A DNA stretch of 7,889 nt from Oscillospiraceae bacterium (GCA_009785015.1 WQXD01000175.1:1-7889), one strand, 5' to 3'. Positions 1 to 7,563 are shown, counted from the first letter of the stretch. The notes: a model not told the origin generated them from the sequence alone. A program made the numbers and translations.

Positions 1-1
1 A

Positions 2-3000
2 ACCGCCATAGTGGGCCCGAACGGCAGCGGAAAATCGAATATATCGGATGCGGTGCGGTGGGTTTTCGGGGAAATGTCGTACAAGGTTCTGAGGGGCGCG
101 AGAATGGAGGACGTCATTTTCGGCGGCACAAAGGAGCTCCGGGCCGCAAGCTACGCGAGAGTATCGCTCACAATCGACAATTCCGACATATTGGCGGACT
201 GCGACTACAGCGAAATAAAAATAACGAGGCAGCTTTCGAGATCGGGGGAAAGCGGCTATTTTATCAATGACAAAAGCGTCAGGCTGAAGGATATATACGA
301 GCTCTTTTTGAATACCGGGGTGGGGCGCGAAGGCTATTCCATAATAGGGCAGGGGAAAATAGCAGAGCTCATTTCAAAAAAAAGCGAGGACAGACGGAGT
401 ATTTTCGAAGAGGCGTCGGGCGTGTCCAAATACCGGTACAAAAAATCCGAGGCCGAAAAAAAACTCTATGACGTAAAAGAAAACCTCACAAGGCTCAAGG
501 ATATTATCTTCGGATTGGAAGAGCGGCTTGAGCCGCTGCGGCTCGCTTCGGAAAAAGCCAAAAAATTTCTCGAGCTGCGCGACAAAAAAAAGGCGCTTGA
601 AATATATATCTGGACAAACGCGATTGAGAAAATGCAGGGCGAATTTGAAAAAATAATAGGCGATTATGAAATCTCGAAGTTCAACTTCGAGAGCGCCGAG
701 GCGCAGATAAACAGGCAAAACCAAAAAAGCGACAATCTGTACGACAGGATTTTGGAAATAGACGCCGCCCGCGAAAGCAAGAAAAACGAAAGCCTGAAAA
801 TCCAGGGCGCCCTGATGGAGAAAAAAGCGGAAATCGGCATAAAAAAGAACGATATCACGAAAATCGAAGACGAAATGACATTCAATCAGGATGAATTTGA
901 AAAAAACACAGCCGAGGCGGAAAATCTCCAACGGCAAATCGCGGACAAAACCGAAATCATAGACGCCGTAAATTCGAAGTACAAAACGGTCGAAATGGAA
1001 ATAGAGGATATCGTTTCATATTTTGAGCACATCGATTTGAATCTTTCGGGCCAAAACGCCAAAACCGAACAGATAAACGAAAAAATATCCGAAATAAACG
1101 CCGGAATAAACGCGCTGAAAATAAAAATATCCGAAAAAAACGCCGAAATAAAACATATCCTGGAGAGAAGGGACGTTCTTTCTGCCGATATCGAAAAAAT
1201 ATCCGAAACAAACGAAAAAAACAAAAAAGAATTAGGCGGCCTGAACTCCAAAAAAAAATCCGCGGAACGCGAACAAGAAAAAACCGCGGCCGAGTCAAAA
1301 GACGTCGGGGAGAAATTAAACGAGCTGCAAAAGGCCGAAAAGGAGAAAAGAAAGGATTACGAATCCTTGTATCTGGAACGCGAAAAAAACGAGCGGTATA
1401 TACAGTCGCTGACATATATATACGAAAATATGGAAGGCTACCCCGAAAGCGTGAAAAGCGTGGTAAAGAGCGATTTGAAGGGGATAAGCGGCACTGTGGC
1501 GCAGCTTGTGGAAGTCGATGAAAAATACGCTCCCGCAATCGAGACCGCCCTTTCGCAGAACTTGCAGAATATAATCGTAGACGATGAAACCGCGGCGAAG
1601 GACGCGATAAAATACCTCAAAAACAACAATCTGGGCCGCGCGACTTTTTACCCTGTCTCCATCATCAAAGGCAGGTCCATAGAGCGCGAAAAGCTCGAAT
1701 ACCTGAAGCGAAACAACAACGCTTCCGGATTTATCGACGCGGGCAGCAATTTGGTGAAATGCGACCCGAAATACGAGAATATAATAAAGTACCTGCTGGG
1801 CAGGACGATAATCTGCGACAATATAACAAATGCCGCGAGAATCGCGGAAAAAACGGACTATTTGTACAAAATAGTGACCCTCGACAGCCAGGTCATAAAC
1901 GCGGGGGGATCGTTTACCGGCGGTTCGGCGATAAAAAAAGGCTCTCTGCTCTCGGGCAAAAACGAGATAGAAGCCCTCAAAAAGAAAAACGCGGACTGCG
2001 AAGCAAAACAAAAAGCAGCCGAAACAGAAATCAACGCGATACTCGAGGAGATAAAAAAAGTTTCTGAACTCGGCGAAATTTTAAAAGAGAAACAAAACGA
2101 GCAGCTCCGGGAGCTGTATAAAACAGATTCGGAGATTGCATTGAAACTTTCCGACATAAATTCAAACGAAAGCCGGATAAATTCCGAAAAAACGGAACTG
2201 CGGGAAAACGACGGGCGCATAGACCAAAAAAACCGGCAGGATTTCGAACAAAGGCTTTCAGACGCCGTAAAACAGCTTGAAGGGCATATCCTCCTTTTGG
2301 ACGGATACAAAGCCGAAACAAAGAAAATAACCGAAGAAAAAGAGATAACCCTGGAGAAAATAAACCAAAAAAAGCTGTTTTTGTCGGGTATCTCAAATAA
2401 TATAAACATAGAAAACGAAAGATTGGAAAACTTAAACAGGGCAAAAATCGCCCTGCAAAACCAAAACAAAAAAATATCGGAGCAAAACCAAAAGAGAAAG
2501 CAAGCCTTGGTCTTTGCCGCGGACTATATCAAAACCGCCGAGGAGGAGATCGCGGCACTTGAACAAAAAACCGCCGGGCTCGAGGCTCAATTGGCCGGAT
2601 ACGACCAAACCAAAAGCGAGCTCGAAAAAGACAGGGTGGAGTCGGCAAACAGCGCAAGGGAAAAAAGCGCGGAGAGGGATATCCTGTTTGTCGAGACTAC
2701 AAGACTCGAGGCCAAAAAAAATGAAAAACAGAAGGACCACGACGATATAATAAACAGACTCTGGGAGGAATACGCGCTCACAATGACCGAGGCCAAAGGG
2801 ATCGCGGATTTTGCGGGCATAAAGGAGGAATCCGGCAAACCGGGCAATATACAAAGGGAGCTCGGCAAAGTAAAAAACGAAATCAGGGAACTCGGCGACG
2901 ACGTAAACGTGAACGCCATAGAAGAATTCAAAGAAGTCAGCGAAAAATACAATTTCATGACCGCTCAGGAAAACGATCTCACCGGTTCGCTCGAAACCCT

Positions 3001-3526
3001 GCAAAAAATAATAGACAATTTGGAAACGGAAATGAAGAATGTATTCGCGACGTCCATGCTTCAAATAAACGAGAACTTCAAAATAGTGTTTTCGGAGCTT
3101 TTCGGAGGTGGGACGGCGGAGGTTATCTATGTGGATCCGGACGACGTGCTTGAAAGCGAGCTTGAAATAGAGGTGCAGCCCCCGGGCAAAAACGTAAAAC
3201 ACATATCGCTTTTATCCGGCGGCGAGCAGGCGTTTGTGGCAATTGCCCTGTATTTCGCGCTTTTGAAAATGAACCCGGCCCCCTTTTGCGTACTCGACGA
3301 AATAGAATCCGCCCTCGACGAAATAAACGTGGACAGGTTCGCCGCATATCTGAAAAGATACGCCGAACAGACGCAGTTCATAATCATCTCCCATAGGCGC
3401 GGGACGATGGAAGCCGCAAGCAGGCTGTACGGGATCACGATGCAGGACAAGGGGATTTCGAAATATTTGGCCTTGGACATAAACGAAGTCGAAAGAAAAA
3501 TCAAAAAGATTGGAGCGTTATCGTAA
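2..3526 (+). CDS. smc: Chromosome segregation/condensation protein SMC (5' partial)
   Basis: SMC is the ATPase core of the bacterial condensin (with ScpA and ScpB), which loads on DNA and organises the origin and chromosome arms. The reading frame is open to the window edge, and the GTG at 11 is an internal valine of the Walker A loop, not a start. About 30 N-terminal residues are missing compared with Bacillus SMC. Counting from codon 11: Walker A GPNGSGKSN at 2-10, Q-loop Gln114 in IGQG, first coiled-coil arm about 150-485, hinge about 490-640 (GISGTVAQL at 491, GGSFTGGS at 632-639), second arm about 645-1000, conserved VNVNAIEE at 965, ABC signature SGGEQ at 1069-1073, Walker B ending in Asp1096-Glu1097, and a C-terminal SHRRGTME segment. 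All ATPase motifs look intact. The visible length (1171 codons plus the missing start) fits the family. The stop lies 4 bp before ftsY. In Firmicutes rnc usually lies upstream, outside this window. Confidence 0.98.
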   Translation, partial: TAIVGPNGSGKSNISDAVRWVFGEMSYKVLRGARMEDVIFGGTKELRAASYARVSLTIDNSDILADCDYSEIKITRQLSRSGESGYFINDKSVRLKDIYELFLNTGVGREGYSIIGQGKIAELISKKSEDRRSIFEEASGVSKYRYKKSEAEKKLYDVKENLTRLKDIIFGLEERLEPLRLASEKAKKFLELRDKKKALEIYIWTNAIEKMQGEFEKIIGDYEISKFNFESAEAQINRQNQKSDNLYDRILEIDAARESKKNESLKIQGALMEKKAEIGIKKNDITKIEDEMTFNQDEFEKNTAEAENLQRQIADKTEIIDAVNSKYKTVEMEIEDIVSYFEHIDLNLSGQNAKTEQINEKISEINAGINALKIKISEKNAEIKHILERRDVLSADIEKISETNEKNKKELGGLNSKKKSAEREQEKTAAESKDVGEKLNELQKAEKEKRKDYESLYLEREKNERYIQSLTYIYENMEGYPESVKSVVKSDLKGISGTVAQLVEVDEKYAPAIETALSQNLQNIIVDDETAAKDAIKYLKNNNLGRATFYPVSIIKGRSIEREKLEYLKRNNNASGFIDAGSNLVKCDPKYENIIKYLLGRTIICDNITNAARIAEKTDYLYKIVTLDSQVINAGGSFTGGSAIKKGSLLSGKNEIEALKKKNADCEAKQKAAETEINAILEEIKKVSELGEILKEKQNEQLRELYKTDSEIALKLSDINSNESRINSEKTELRENDGRIDQKNRQDFEQRLSDAVKQLEGHILLLDGYKAETKKITEEKEITLEKINQKKLFLSGISNNINIENERLENLNRAKIALQNQNKKISEQNQKRKQALVFAADYIKTAEEEIAALEQKTAGLEAQLAGYDQTKSELEKDRVESANSAREKSAERDILFVETTRLEAKKNEKQKDHDDIINRLWEEYALTMTEAKGIADFAGIKEESGKPGNIQRELGKVKNEIRELGDDVNVNAIEEFKEVSEKYNFMTAQENDLTGSLETLQKIIDNLETEMKNVFATSMLQINENFKIVFSELFGGGTAEVIYVDPDDVLESELEIEVQPPGKNVKHISLLSGGEQAFVAIALYFALLKMNPAPFCVLDEIESALDEINVDRFAAYLKRYAEQTQFIIISHRRGTMEAASRLYGITMQDKGISKYLALDINEVERKIKKIGALS

Positions 3527-3530
3527 ATTT

Positions 3531-4436
3531 ATGGGATTGTTCGACAAATTGAAAAACGGGCTGAAAAAGACCAAAGACGCCGTTTTGAACCAGTTCAACA
3601 ATATTTTAAAGGCGTTTGTCAAAGTGGATGAGGAGCTTTTGGAAGAACTCGAGGAGATACTGATCGCTTCCGACGCCGGGGCGGGCACCGCCTCGGAAAT
3701 AATGGAACGCCTGCGCTCCGAGATAAAAGAACGCAAGCTCTCCGACGGCGCCCAGGTGAAGGAAGCCCTTCAGGAGATAATAGAGGAGATAATCGGCGAA
3801 AACGAGGGGCTGCGCCTTGAGAGCGTGCCTTCCGCGGTTTTGGTCATCGGGGTAAACGGCGCGGGCAAAACCACGTCAATAGGCAAAATCGCCGCTATTT
3901 TGCGCCGAGAGCAAAAAACCGTGACGGTGGCCGCCGCCGACACATTCAGAGCCGCCGCCACGGAGCAGCTCGAAATATGGACAAAGAGGGCCGGAGTCGA
4001 TATCGTAAAACACAAAGAGGGATCAGACCCCGCGGCGGTGGTCTTCGACGCGATACAGTCGTGCAAAAGCAAAAAAACCGACGTTTTGCTGATCGACACC
4101 GCGGGCAGGCTCCACAACAAGAAAAATCTCATGGAGGAGCTCGCCAAGATATCCAGGGTTATAACCCGCGAGCTGCCCGGGGCAGATATCGAGACCTTGC
4201 TCGTATTGGACGCCACCACGGGCCAGAACGCGGTGAATCAGGCCAAACAGTTCAAAAACTCCGCCGATATAACGGGGATAGTGCTGACCAAGCTCGACAG
4301 CTCGTCAAAGGGCGGGATAGTGATCTCCGTGCGCCGCGAGCTCGGCATACCGATAAAATTCATCGGGGTGGGGGAGACAATAGACGATTTGGAAAATTTT
4401 GACCGGAAAGAATTTGTGAAGGCGCTGTTTGATTAG
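3531..4436 (+). CDS. ftsY: Signal recognition particle receptor FtsY
   Basis: FtsY is the SRP-receptor GTPase. It docks Ffh-ribosome complexes at the membrane so that membrane proteins are inserted co-translationally. The product is 301 aa, a compact form with no long acidic A domain. The N-terminus MGLFDKLKNGLKKTKDAV is the amphipathic membrane-binding helix typical of Gram-positive FtsY. The helical N domain spans about 20-95 (LEELEEILIASDAG). The G domain has P-loop GVNGAGKT 107-114, DTFRAAATEQL 137-147, DTAGR 189-193, LDATTGQNA 226-234, TKLD 253-256 and GVGETIDDLENFD 279-291. The segment after TKLD reads SSSKGG where GTAKGG is usual. The ATG at 3531 was chosen over an in-frame TTG at 3510 because it gives the canonical N-terminus and the TTG lacks a Shine-Dalgarno site. 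GGAG at 3512-3515 is rather far from the ATG, so coupling to smc termination is likely. Confidence 0.97.
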   Translation: MGLFDKLKNGLKKTKDAVLNQFNNILKAFVKVDEELLEELEEILIASDAGAGTASEIMERLRSEIKERKLSDGAQVKEALQEIIEEIIGENEGLRLESVPSAVLVIGVNGAGKTTSIGKIAAILRREQKTVTVAAADTFRAAATEQLEIWTKRAGVDIVKHKEGSDPAAVVFDAIQSCKSKKTDVLLIDTAGRLHNKKNLMEELAKISRVITRELPGADIETLLVLDATTGQNAVNQAKQFKNSADITGIVLTKLDSSSKGGIVISVRRELGIPIKFIGVGETIDDLENFDRKEFVKALFD

Positions 4437-4441
4437 GGGGG
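4435..4441 (+). promoter_or_regulatory. Ribosome binding site of the XTP/dITP pyrophosphatase gene
   Basis: AGGGGGG overlaps the ftsY TAG stop and sits 5 nt before the ATG at 4447. It supports that ATG over an in-frame TTG at 4429, which lies inside ftsY and would add six residues before the conserved N-terminal strand. Confidence 0.8.
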
Positions 4442-4446
4442 AACTA

Positions 4447-5046
4447 ATGAAAAAAATAAAAATGGTTTTTGCTTCGGGCAACGCGGGAAAAATAAGGGAA
4501 ATGGATTCTTTGGTAAAAAAAAACCTGAGCGGAATCGAAATACAGCTTTTGGGACTAAAGGACATCGGCTTTACAGATGAGATAATAGAAAACGGCGCCA
4601 CTTTTGAGGAAAACGCGGAAATAAAGGCGCGCGCAGTATACGAGAAGGCCGGCATGATCTGTTTCGCGGAGGATTCGGGGCTGTGCGTGGATTATTTAAA
4701 CGGCGCGCCGGGAATATATTCGGCGAGATACGGCGGCGGAAGCAGGGGGCTTTTGGACGAATTGAAAAACGTTTCCGAGTTTTTGCGGACTGCGCATTTT
4801 TACTGCGCGATTTATTGCGTCACGGGCAAAAATACCGGTTTTTGCGTGTCGGGAAGCTGCAGCGGGATGATCGCGCGCGAAATGGCCGGCGACAACGGTT
4901 TCGGGTACGACCCGGTTTTTTATTACCCTCCCGCAAAAAAAACCTTCGCCCAGCTTTCCGAAGAGGAAAAAAACAATGTCAGCCACCGCGCGAAAGCCGC
5001 GGAAAAATTCGCGGAAACTGTCGGAAAATATATCGAAAATGATTAA
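4447..5046 (+). CDS. rdgB: XTP/dITP pyrophosphatase (RdgB/HAM1 family)
   Basis: This family hydrolyses deaminated purine nucleotides (dITP, ITP, XTP) to the monophosphate and pyrophosphate in the cytosol, keeping them out of DNA and RNA. The product is 199 aa, close to the usual size. Visible motifs are the N-terminal strand FASGNAGKIREM 8-19, TFEENAEIKAR 52-62, AEDSGL 74-79, GAPGIYSARY 86-95, GFGYDPVFYYPP 151-162, LSEEEKN 170-176 and SHRAKA 179-184. The Asp of the DDSGL motif that acts in catalysis is kept (Asp76), while the preceding Asp is Glu75. The loop after SARY is about seven residues shorter than in E. coli RdgB and lacks the usual DxxNxxKLL spacing. The fold and substrate motifs are otherwise complete, so I expect an active enzyme. 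It follows ftsY by 10 bp and precedes nadD by 11 bp, consistent with one transcript. Confidence 0.95.
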   Translation: MKKIKMVFASGNAGKIREMDSLVKKNLSGIEIQLLGLKDIGFTDEIIENGATFEENAEIKARAVYEKAGMICFAEDSGLCVDYLNGAPGIYSARYGGGSRGLLDELKNVSEFLRTAHFYCAIYCVTGKNTGFCVSGSCSGMIAREMAGDNGFGYDPVFYYPPAKKTFAQLSEEEKNNVSHRAKAAEKFAETVGKYIEND

Positions 5047-5053
5047 AAGGGGG
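5047..5053 (+). promoter_or_regulatory. Ribosome binding site of nadD
   Basis: AAGGGGG fills most of the 11 bp gap after the pyrophosphatase stop and lies 4 nt before the nadD ATG at 5058, fixing that start. Confidence 0.75.
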
Positions 5054-5057
5054 CCTC

Positions 5058-5681
5058 ATGAACAAAATCGGCGTTTTCGGGGGGACTTTCAATCCGGTGC
5101 ACAGAGGCCACGAAATTACCGCGCTCGAATTTTACGATAAATTCTGTCTCGACCGCCTGCTGGTCATACCTTCCGGAATACCGCCCCACAAACAGGACGA
5201 CACCAAAGTATCTCCGTATGCACGGCTTGAAATGTGCGAGCTCTGTTTCGGCAAATACAAAAACCGCAATATACAGGTTTCGGACATTGAGATAAAAAAA
5301 GAAGGCGTGAGCTATACTTTCGATACGCTTTCAGAACTTGTCAAAATATATCCAAAGGATCATATATATTTCTTAGCCGGCTCCGATATGTTTTTATCGA
5401 TAGAATGCTGGCACAGATACGAAGAACTGCTTTCGATGTGCGTTTTCGCCGCGGCCTTCAGGCAAAACGGCACAGCGGAGAAAAATGAAGCGGAAACCCT
5501 GCGAAAAAATCTGACGGAGCGGGGGTACAGAATCGAGTTTCTGGAAAACGCCGCCTTTGAAATATCCTCCACAAAGCTCAGGGAAAAAATGAGAAGCGGC
5601 GATTTTGAGGGAGCGGGCAAGTATATAAGCCCCGAAGTTTTAAATTACATAAAAGAAAGAAAAATCTATGTTTTGCAATAA
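5058..5681 (+). CDS. nadD: Nicotinate-nucleotide adenylyltransferase
   Basis: NadD transfers AMP from ATP to nicotinate mononucleotide, giving deamido-NAD, the step before NAD synthetase. The product is 207 aa, normal for the family. Nucleotidyltransferase motifs are GGTFNPVHRGH 8-18 (the HxGH type ATP site), PPHK 42-45, SYTFDTL 85-91, GSDMFLSIECWHRYEEL 108-124 with Asp110 and Trp118 in the substrate-binding segment, and the C-terminal ISSTKLR 169-175. The bacterial NadD pattern has GADM and SYTIDTL where this protein has GSDM and SYTFDTL, both mild changes. The end of the gene overlaps yqeK by 14 bp, a pairing conserved in Firmicutes. No yhbY or obgE precedes it here, unlike many relatives. 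Confidence 0.97.
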   Translation: MNKIGVFGGTFNPVHRGHEITALEFYDKFCLDRLLVIPSGIPPHKQDDTKVSPYARLEMCELCFGKYKNRNIQVSDIEIKKEGVSYTFDTLSELVKIYPKDHIYFLAGSDMFLSIECWHRYEELLSMCVFAAAFRQNGTAEKNEAETLRKNLTERGYRIEFLENAAFEISSTKLREKMRSGDFEGAGKYISPEVLNYIKERKIYVLQ

Positions 5682-6315
5682 AAATAAAATACAGGCAGAC
5701 GACCTTGCGGGGCTTCGGGAAATTGTGAAAGGCTTTGTGAACAAGAAGAGATATACGCACACCATAGGGGTCGAAAACGAAGCCGCGGAACTCGCGAAAA
5801 TATACGAATGCGAAAAACCACTGGCCCAATCCCTCAGGGCGGCGGCCATTTTGCACGATATAACCAAAGAATTCGACAAACAGACACAGCTCGAAATATG
5901 CGGGGAGTATAATTTTAAACTGGAACCCGAGGACAAAAGGGCCGAAAAACCCATCCACGCGAAAACCGGCGCGTATATAGCCAGATTCGAATTCGGCGTA
6001 TCCGACACCGCCTTCGGCGCCATATACAACCACACCTTGGGCTGCCCGCGCGGCGCGCCCCTGGCGGACAAGATAATCTATCTGGCGGACTACATAGAGC
6101 CAAACAGGAATTATCAGGAGTGCTTGGATATACGCGAATATTTTTATTCGAGGATCAAAAACGCGGAAAATATATCGGAAAAATATAAAATTTTAGACGC
6201 GGCGCTGCTTTTCTCCTACAACAAGACAATAGAATCGCTGCTCGGGGAAAATTTGTTCATCCACAAAAAAACGCTGCAATACAGAAATTCGTATATAGGT
6301 GAAAAAATTTTATGA
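5668..6315 (+). CDS. yqeK: HD-domain Ap4A hydrolase YqeK (symmetrical bis(5'-nucleosyl)-tetraphosphatase)
   Basis: YqeK-family HD proteins split diadenosine tetraphosphate symmetrically into two ADP, lowering the alarmone-like Ap4A. The product is 215 aa. The metal-binding HD residues are all visible: RYTHTIGV with His31, AILHDITKEF with His63-Asp64, KPIHAKTGA with His97, IYNHTLG with His122, and IIYLADYIEPNR with Asp141. The last is the diagnostic YqeK signature. The ATG at 5668 lies inside the end of nadD, with only a weak purine tract (AAAGAAAGA) before it, so translation probably depends on ribosomes finishing nadD. Its TGA stop overlaps the next ATG as ATGA. I name the Ap4A activity from the family, not from this sequence directly. 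Confidence 0.94.
   Translation: MFCNKNKIQADDLAGLREIVKGFVNKKRYTHTIGVENEAAELAKIYECEKPLAQSLRAAAILHDITKEFDKQTQLEICGEYNFKLEPEDKRAEKPIHAKTGAYIARFEFGVSDTAFGAIYNHTLGCPRGAPLADKIIYLADYIEPNRNYQECLDIREYFYSRIKNAENISEKYKILDAALLFSYNKTIESLLGENLFIHKKTLQYRNSYIGEKIL
6297..6302 (+). promoter_or_regulatory. Ribosome binding site of the LCP gene
   Basis: AGGTGA within the end of yqeK lies 9 nt before the ATG at 6312 and supports that start within the ATGA stop-start overlap. Confidence 0.65.
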
Positions 6316-7532
6316 ATCAATACAAAGTCCAAAAATTGGCGGAGATCAAAAAAAAGAAACCGGCAAACAAAAAGAAAAAAAGCAAAACGGGGAAAGTTCT
6401 GACTGCGGGGAGGGTCATTCTGCTGACGTTTTTATCGCTGCTGCTTTCGTTTTTCCTCGCGGTCAACATTTTTTTGTACGTTTACAGGCCCTCTCAGGCC
6501 GAAGAGGATTATCTCGATTTGGACGACGAATTTGCCATTGTCATCGACGATGAAGGCGAGCAGTCTCCAAATCCGCCCGCGGATCCGGGCGACAAAAACA
6601 GCGACTGCTACACCATTCTCATACTCGGACAGGATGTGGGCGGGGGAAACACGGACACCATGATGCTCGCCATGTTCAACGTGAAGGAAAATACGATATC
6701 CGTTTTAAATGTCCCCAGGGACACATACGTGAGCACCAAAAACTTTTCGGGCAGGATAAACGCGGTATATGCCACAGGCTACAACAGAGCGGTCAGGGAC
6801 GGAACCCCGAGGGGAGAGGAAGCCTCCAAGGCGGGTATAAGATATCTGAACGCCATGATAAAATACACATTCGGGCTCGAGGTCCAAAAATACGTCCTGC
6901 TCGATCTGGCGGGTTTCAAAGTGCTCGTCGACAGATTCGGCGGGGTGGATTTTGACGTGCCTTTCAGGATGAAATACACCGACCCCTACCAGAACCTGTA
7001 CATAGACCTGCAGCCGGGCCTGCAGCCTTTGGACGGCAATAAAGCCGAGCAGCTGGTGAGGTTCCGGCACGGCGACCCCGGTTATCCCGGCTACGGCAGG
7101 ACTATAAACGGGGTATTTTACCCCTCCGAGGATATAGGCAGAATACAGACCCAGCAGAGGTTTATCGCCGCGCTGCTGAAAAAGATGCTCAGCAAAATCG
7201 AGGTGAACACCATAAAAGCGCTCTTTGAGGTGGGGGAGGAATATATGGTCACCAACATCTCCATAGCCGACGCGGGCTGGTTCGCGGCCAAGATGACAAA
7301 CGTCAAGCTCGAAAATATCCGCACGCACACGGTTCCCACCAACTGGATAAGCTCGGTTCTGAGGCTTGAGGCGTACAAAGCGGAGACCATCGAGATAATA
7401 AACAAATACTACAACCCGTATAAAAAGGACATACCCGAAACGAATTTCAATATATACGACAAAGACCTCGCGGGACTGGCAAAACCGGAAATAAACATAG
7501 ACGGAAACACAATGGACTCTCTTGTCAACTGA
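6312..7532 (+). CDS. LCP (LytR-CpsA-Psr) family cell-wall glycopolymer ligase
   Basis: LCP proteins move undecaprenyl-pyrophosphate-linked glycopolymers such as teichoic acids or capsule onto peptidoglycan, outside the membrane. The 406 aa product has a strongly basic cytosolic tail (12 lysines in the first 28 residues), one membrane helix at about 34-57, an acidic and proline-containing linker to about 98, then the LCP domain to about 295. Motifs are TILILGQD 101-108, NTDTMML 113-119 (Asp115), NVPRDTYV 133-140 (Arg136, Asp137), GRINAVYATG 147-156, LVRFRHGD 248-255 (Arg250, Arg252) and DIGRIQTQQRF 274-284 (Arg277, Gln281). The key charged residues are therefore present. The stretch between RFRH and DIGR is unusually long. 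About 110 residues follow the core, with no recognisable extra domain. The older label LytR transcriptional attenuator is misleading for such a protein. The position between yqeK and rsfS is common in Clostridia. The polymer it attaches cannot be deduced. Confidence 0.95.
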   Translation: MNQYKVQKLAEIKKKKPANKKKKSKTGKVLTAGRVILLTFLSLLLSFFLAVNIFLYVYRPSQAEEDYLDLDDEFAIVIDDEGEQSPNPPADPGDKNSDCYTILILGQDVGGGNTDTMMLAMFNVKENTISVLNVPRDTYVSTKNFSGRINAVYATGYNRAVRDGTPRGEEASKAGIRYLNAMIKYTFGLEVQKYVLLDLAGFKVLVDRFGGVDFDVPFRMKYTDPYQNLYIDLQPGLQPLDGNKAEQLVRFRHGDPGYPGYGRTINGVFYPSEDIGRIQTQQRFIAALLKKMLSKIEVNTIKALFEVGEEYMVTNISIADAGWFAAKMTNVKLENIRTHTVPTNWISSVLRLEAYKAETIEIINKYYNPYKKDIPETNFNIYDKDLAGLAKPEINIDGNTMDSLVN

Positions 7533-7544
7533 AAATAATATGCG

Positions 7545-7550
7545 AAAGGA
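7545..7550 (+). promoter_or_regulatory. Probable ribosome binding site of rsfS
   Basis: AAAGGA in the 31 bp gap lies 13 nt before the ATG at 7564, longer than usual spacing. An in-frame TAA at 7561-7563 directly before the ATG excludes any earlier start, and no other ATG, GTG or TTG in frame occurs until codon 42. Confidence 0.5.
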
Positions 7551-7563
7551 AAATTGATTTTAA

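Noticed and set aside
11..13. GTG as a start codon for smc.
   Set aside because: The frame continues upstream to the window edge as TAIVGPNG, the conserved SMC context, so this GTG is an internal valine in Walker A.
1316..2011. Minus-strand open frame of 231 codons inside smc, and similar long ones at 374-937 and 2432-3202.
   Set aside because: They lie wholly opposite a clear smc frame. Their translations are rich in Phe, Tyr and Arg as expected from the complement of Lys/Glu-rich coding, and show no recognisable domain.
3977..4402. Second plus-strand frame of 141 codons inside ftsY, and a like one at 4683-5042 inside rdgB.
   Set aside because: Both are shifted-frame shadows with low-complexity Arg/Gly-rich translations and overlap conserved G-domain or pyrophosphatase motifs in the real frame.
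7010..7030. Short direct repeat CTGCAGCC...CTGCAGCC in the LCP gene.
   Set aside because: It encodes LQPGLQPL, a normal LCP segment where a leucine/glutamine pattern recurs; there is no sign of a regulatory or mobile origin.
6705..7328. Minus-strand open frame of 207 codons opposite the LCP gene.
   Set aside because: It is fully antisense to a well-supported LCP domain and resembles no known protein; the open frame follows from codon bias on the other strand.
7533..7563. Possible promoter before rsfS, from an AATAAT-like box near 7534-7540.
   Set aside because: There is no convincing -35 element at the right spacing, and the region is simply AT-rich; the evidence does not exceed chance.
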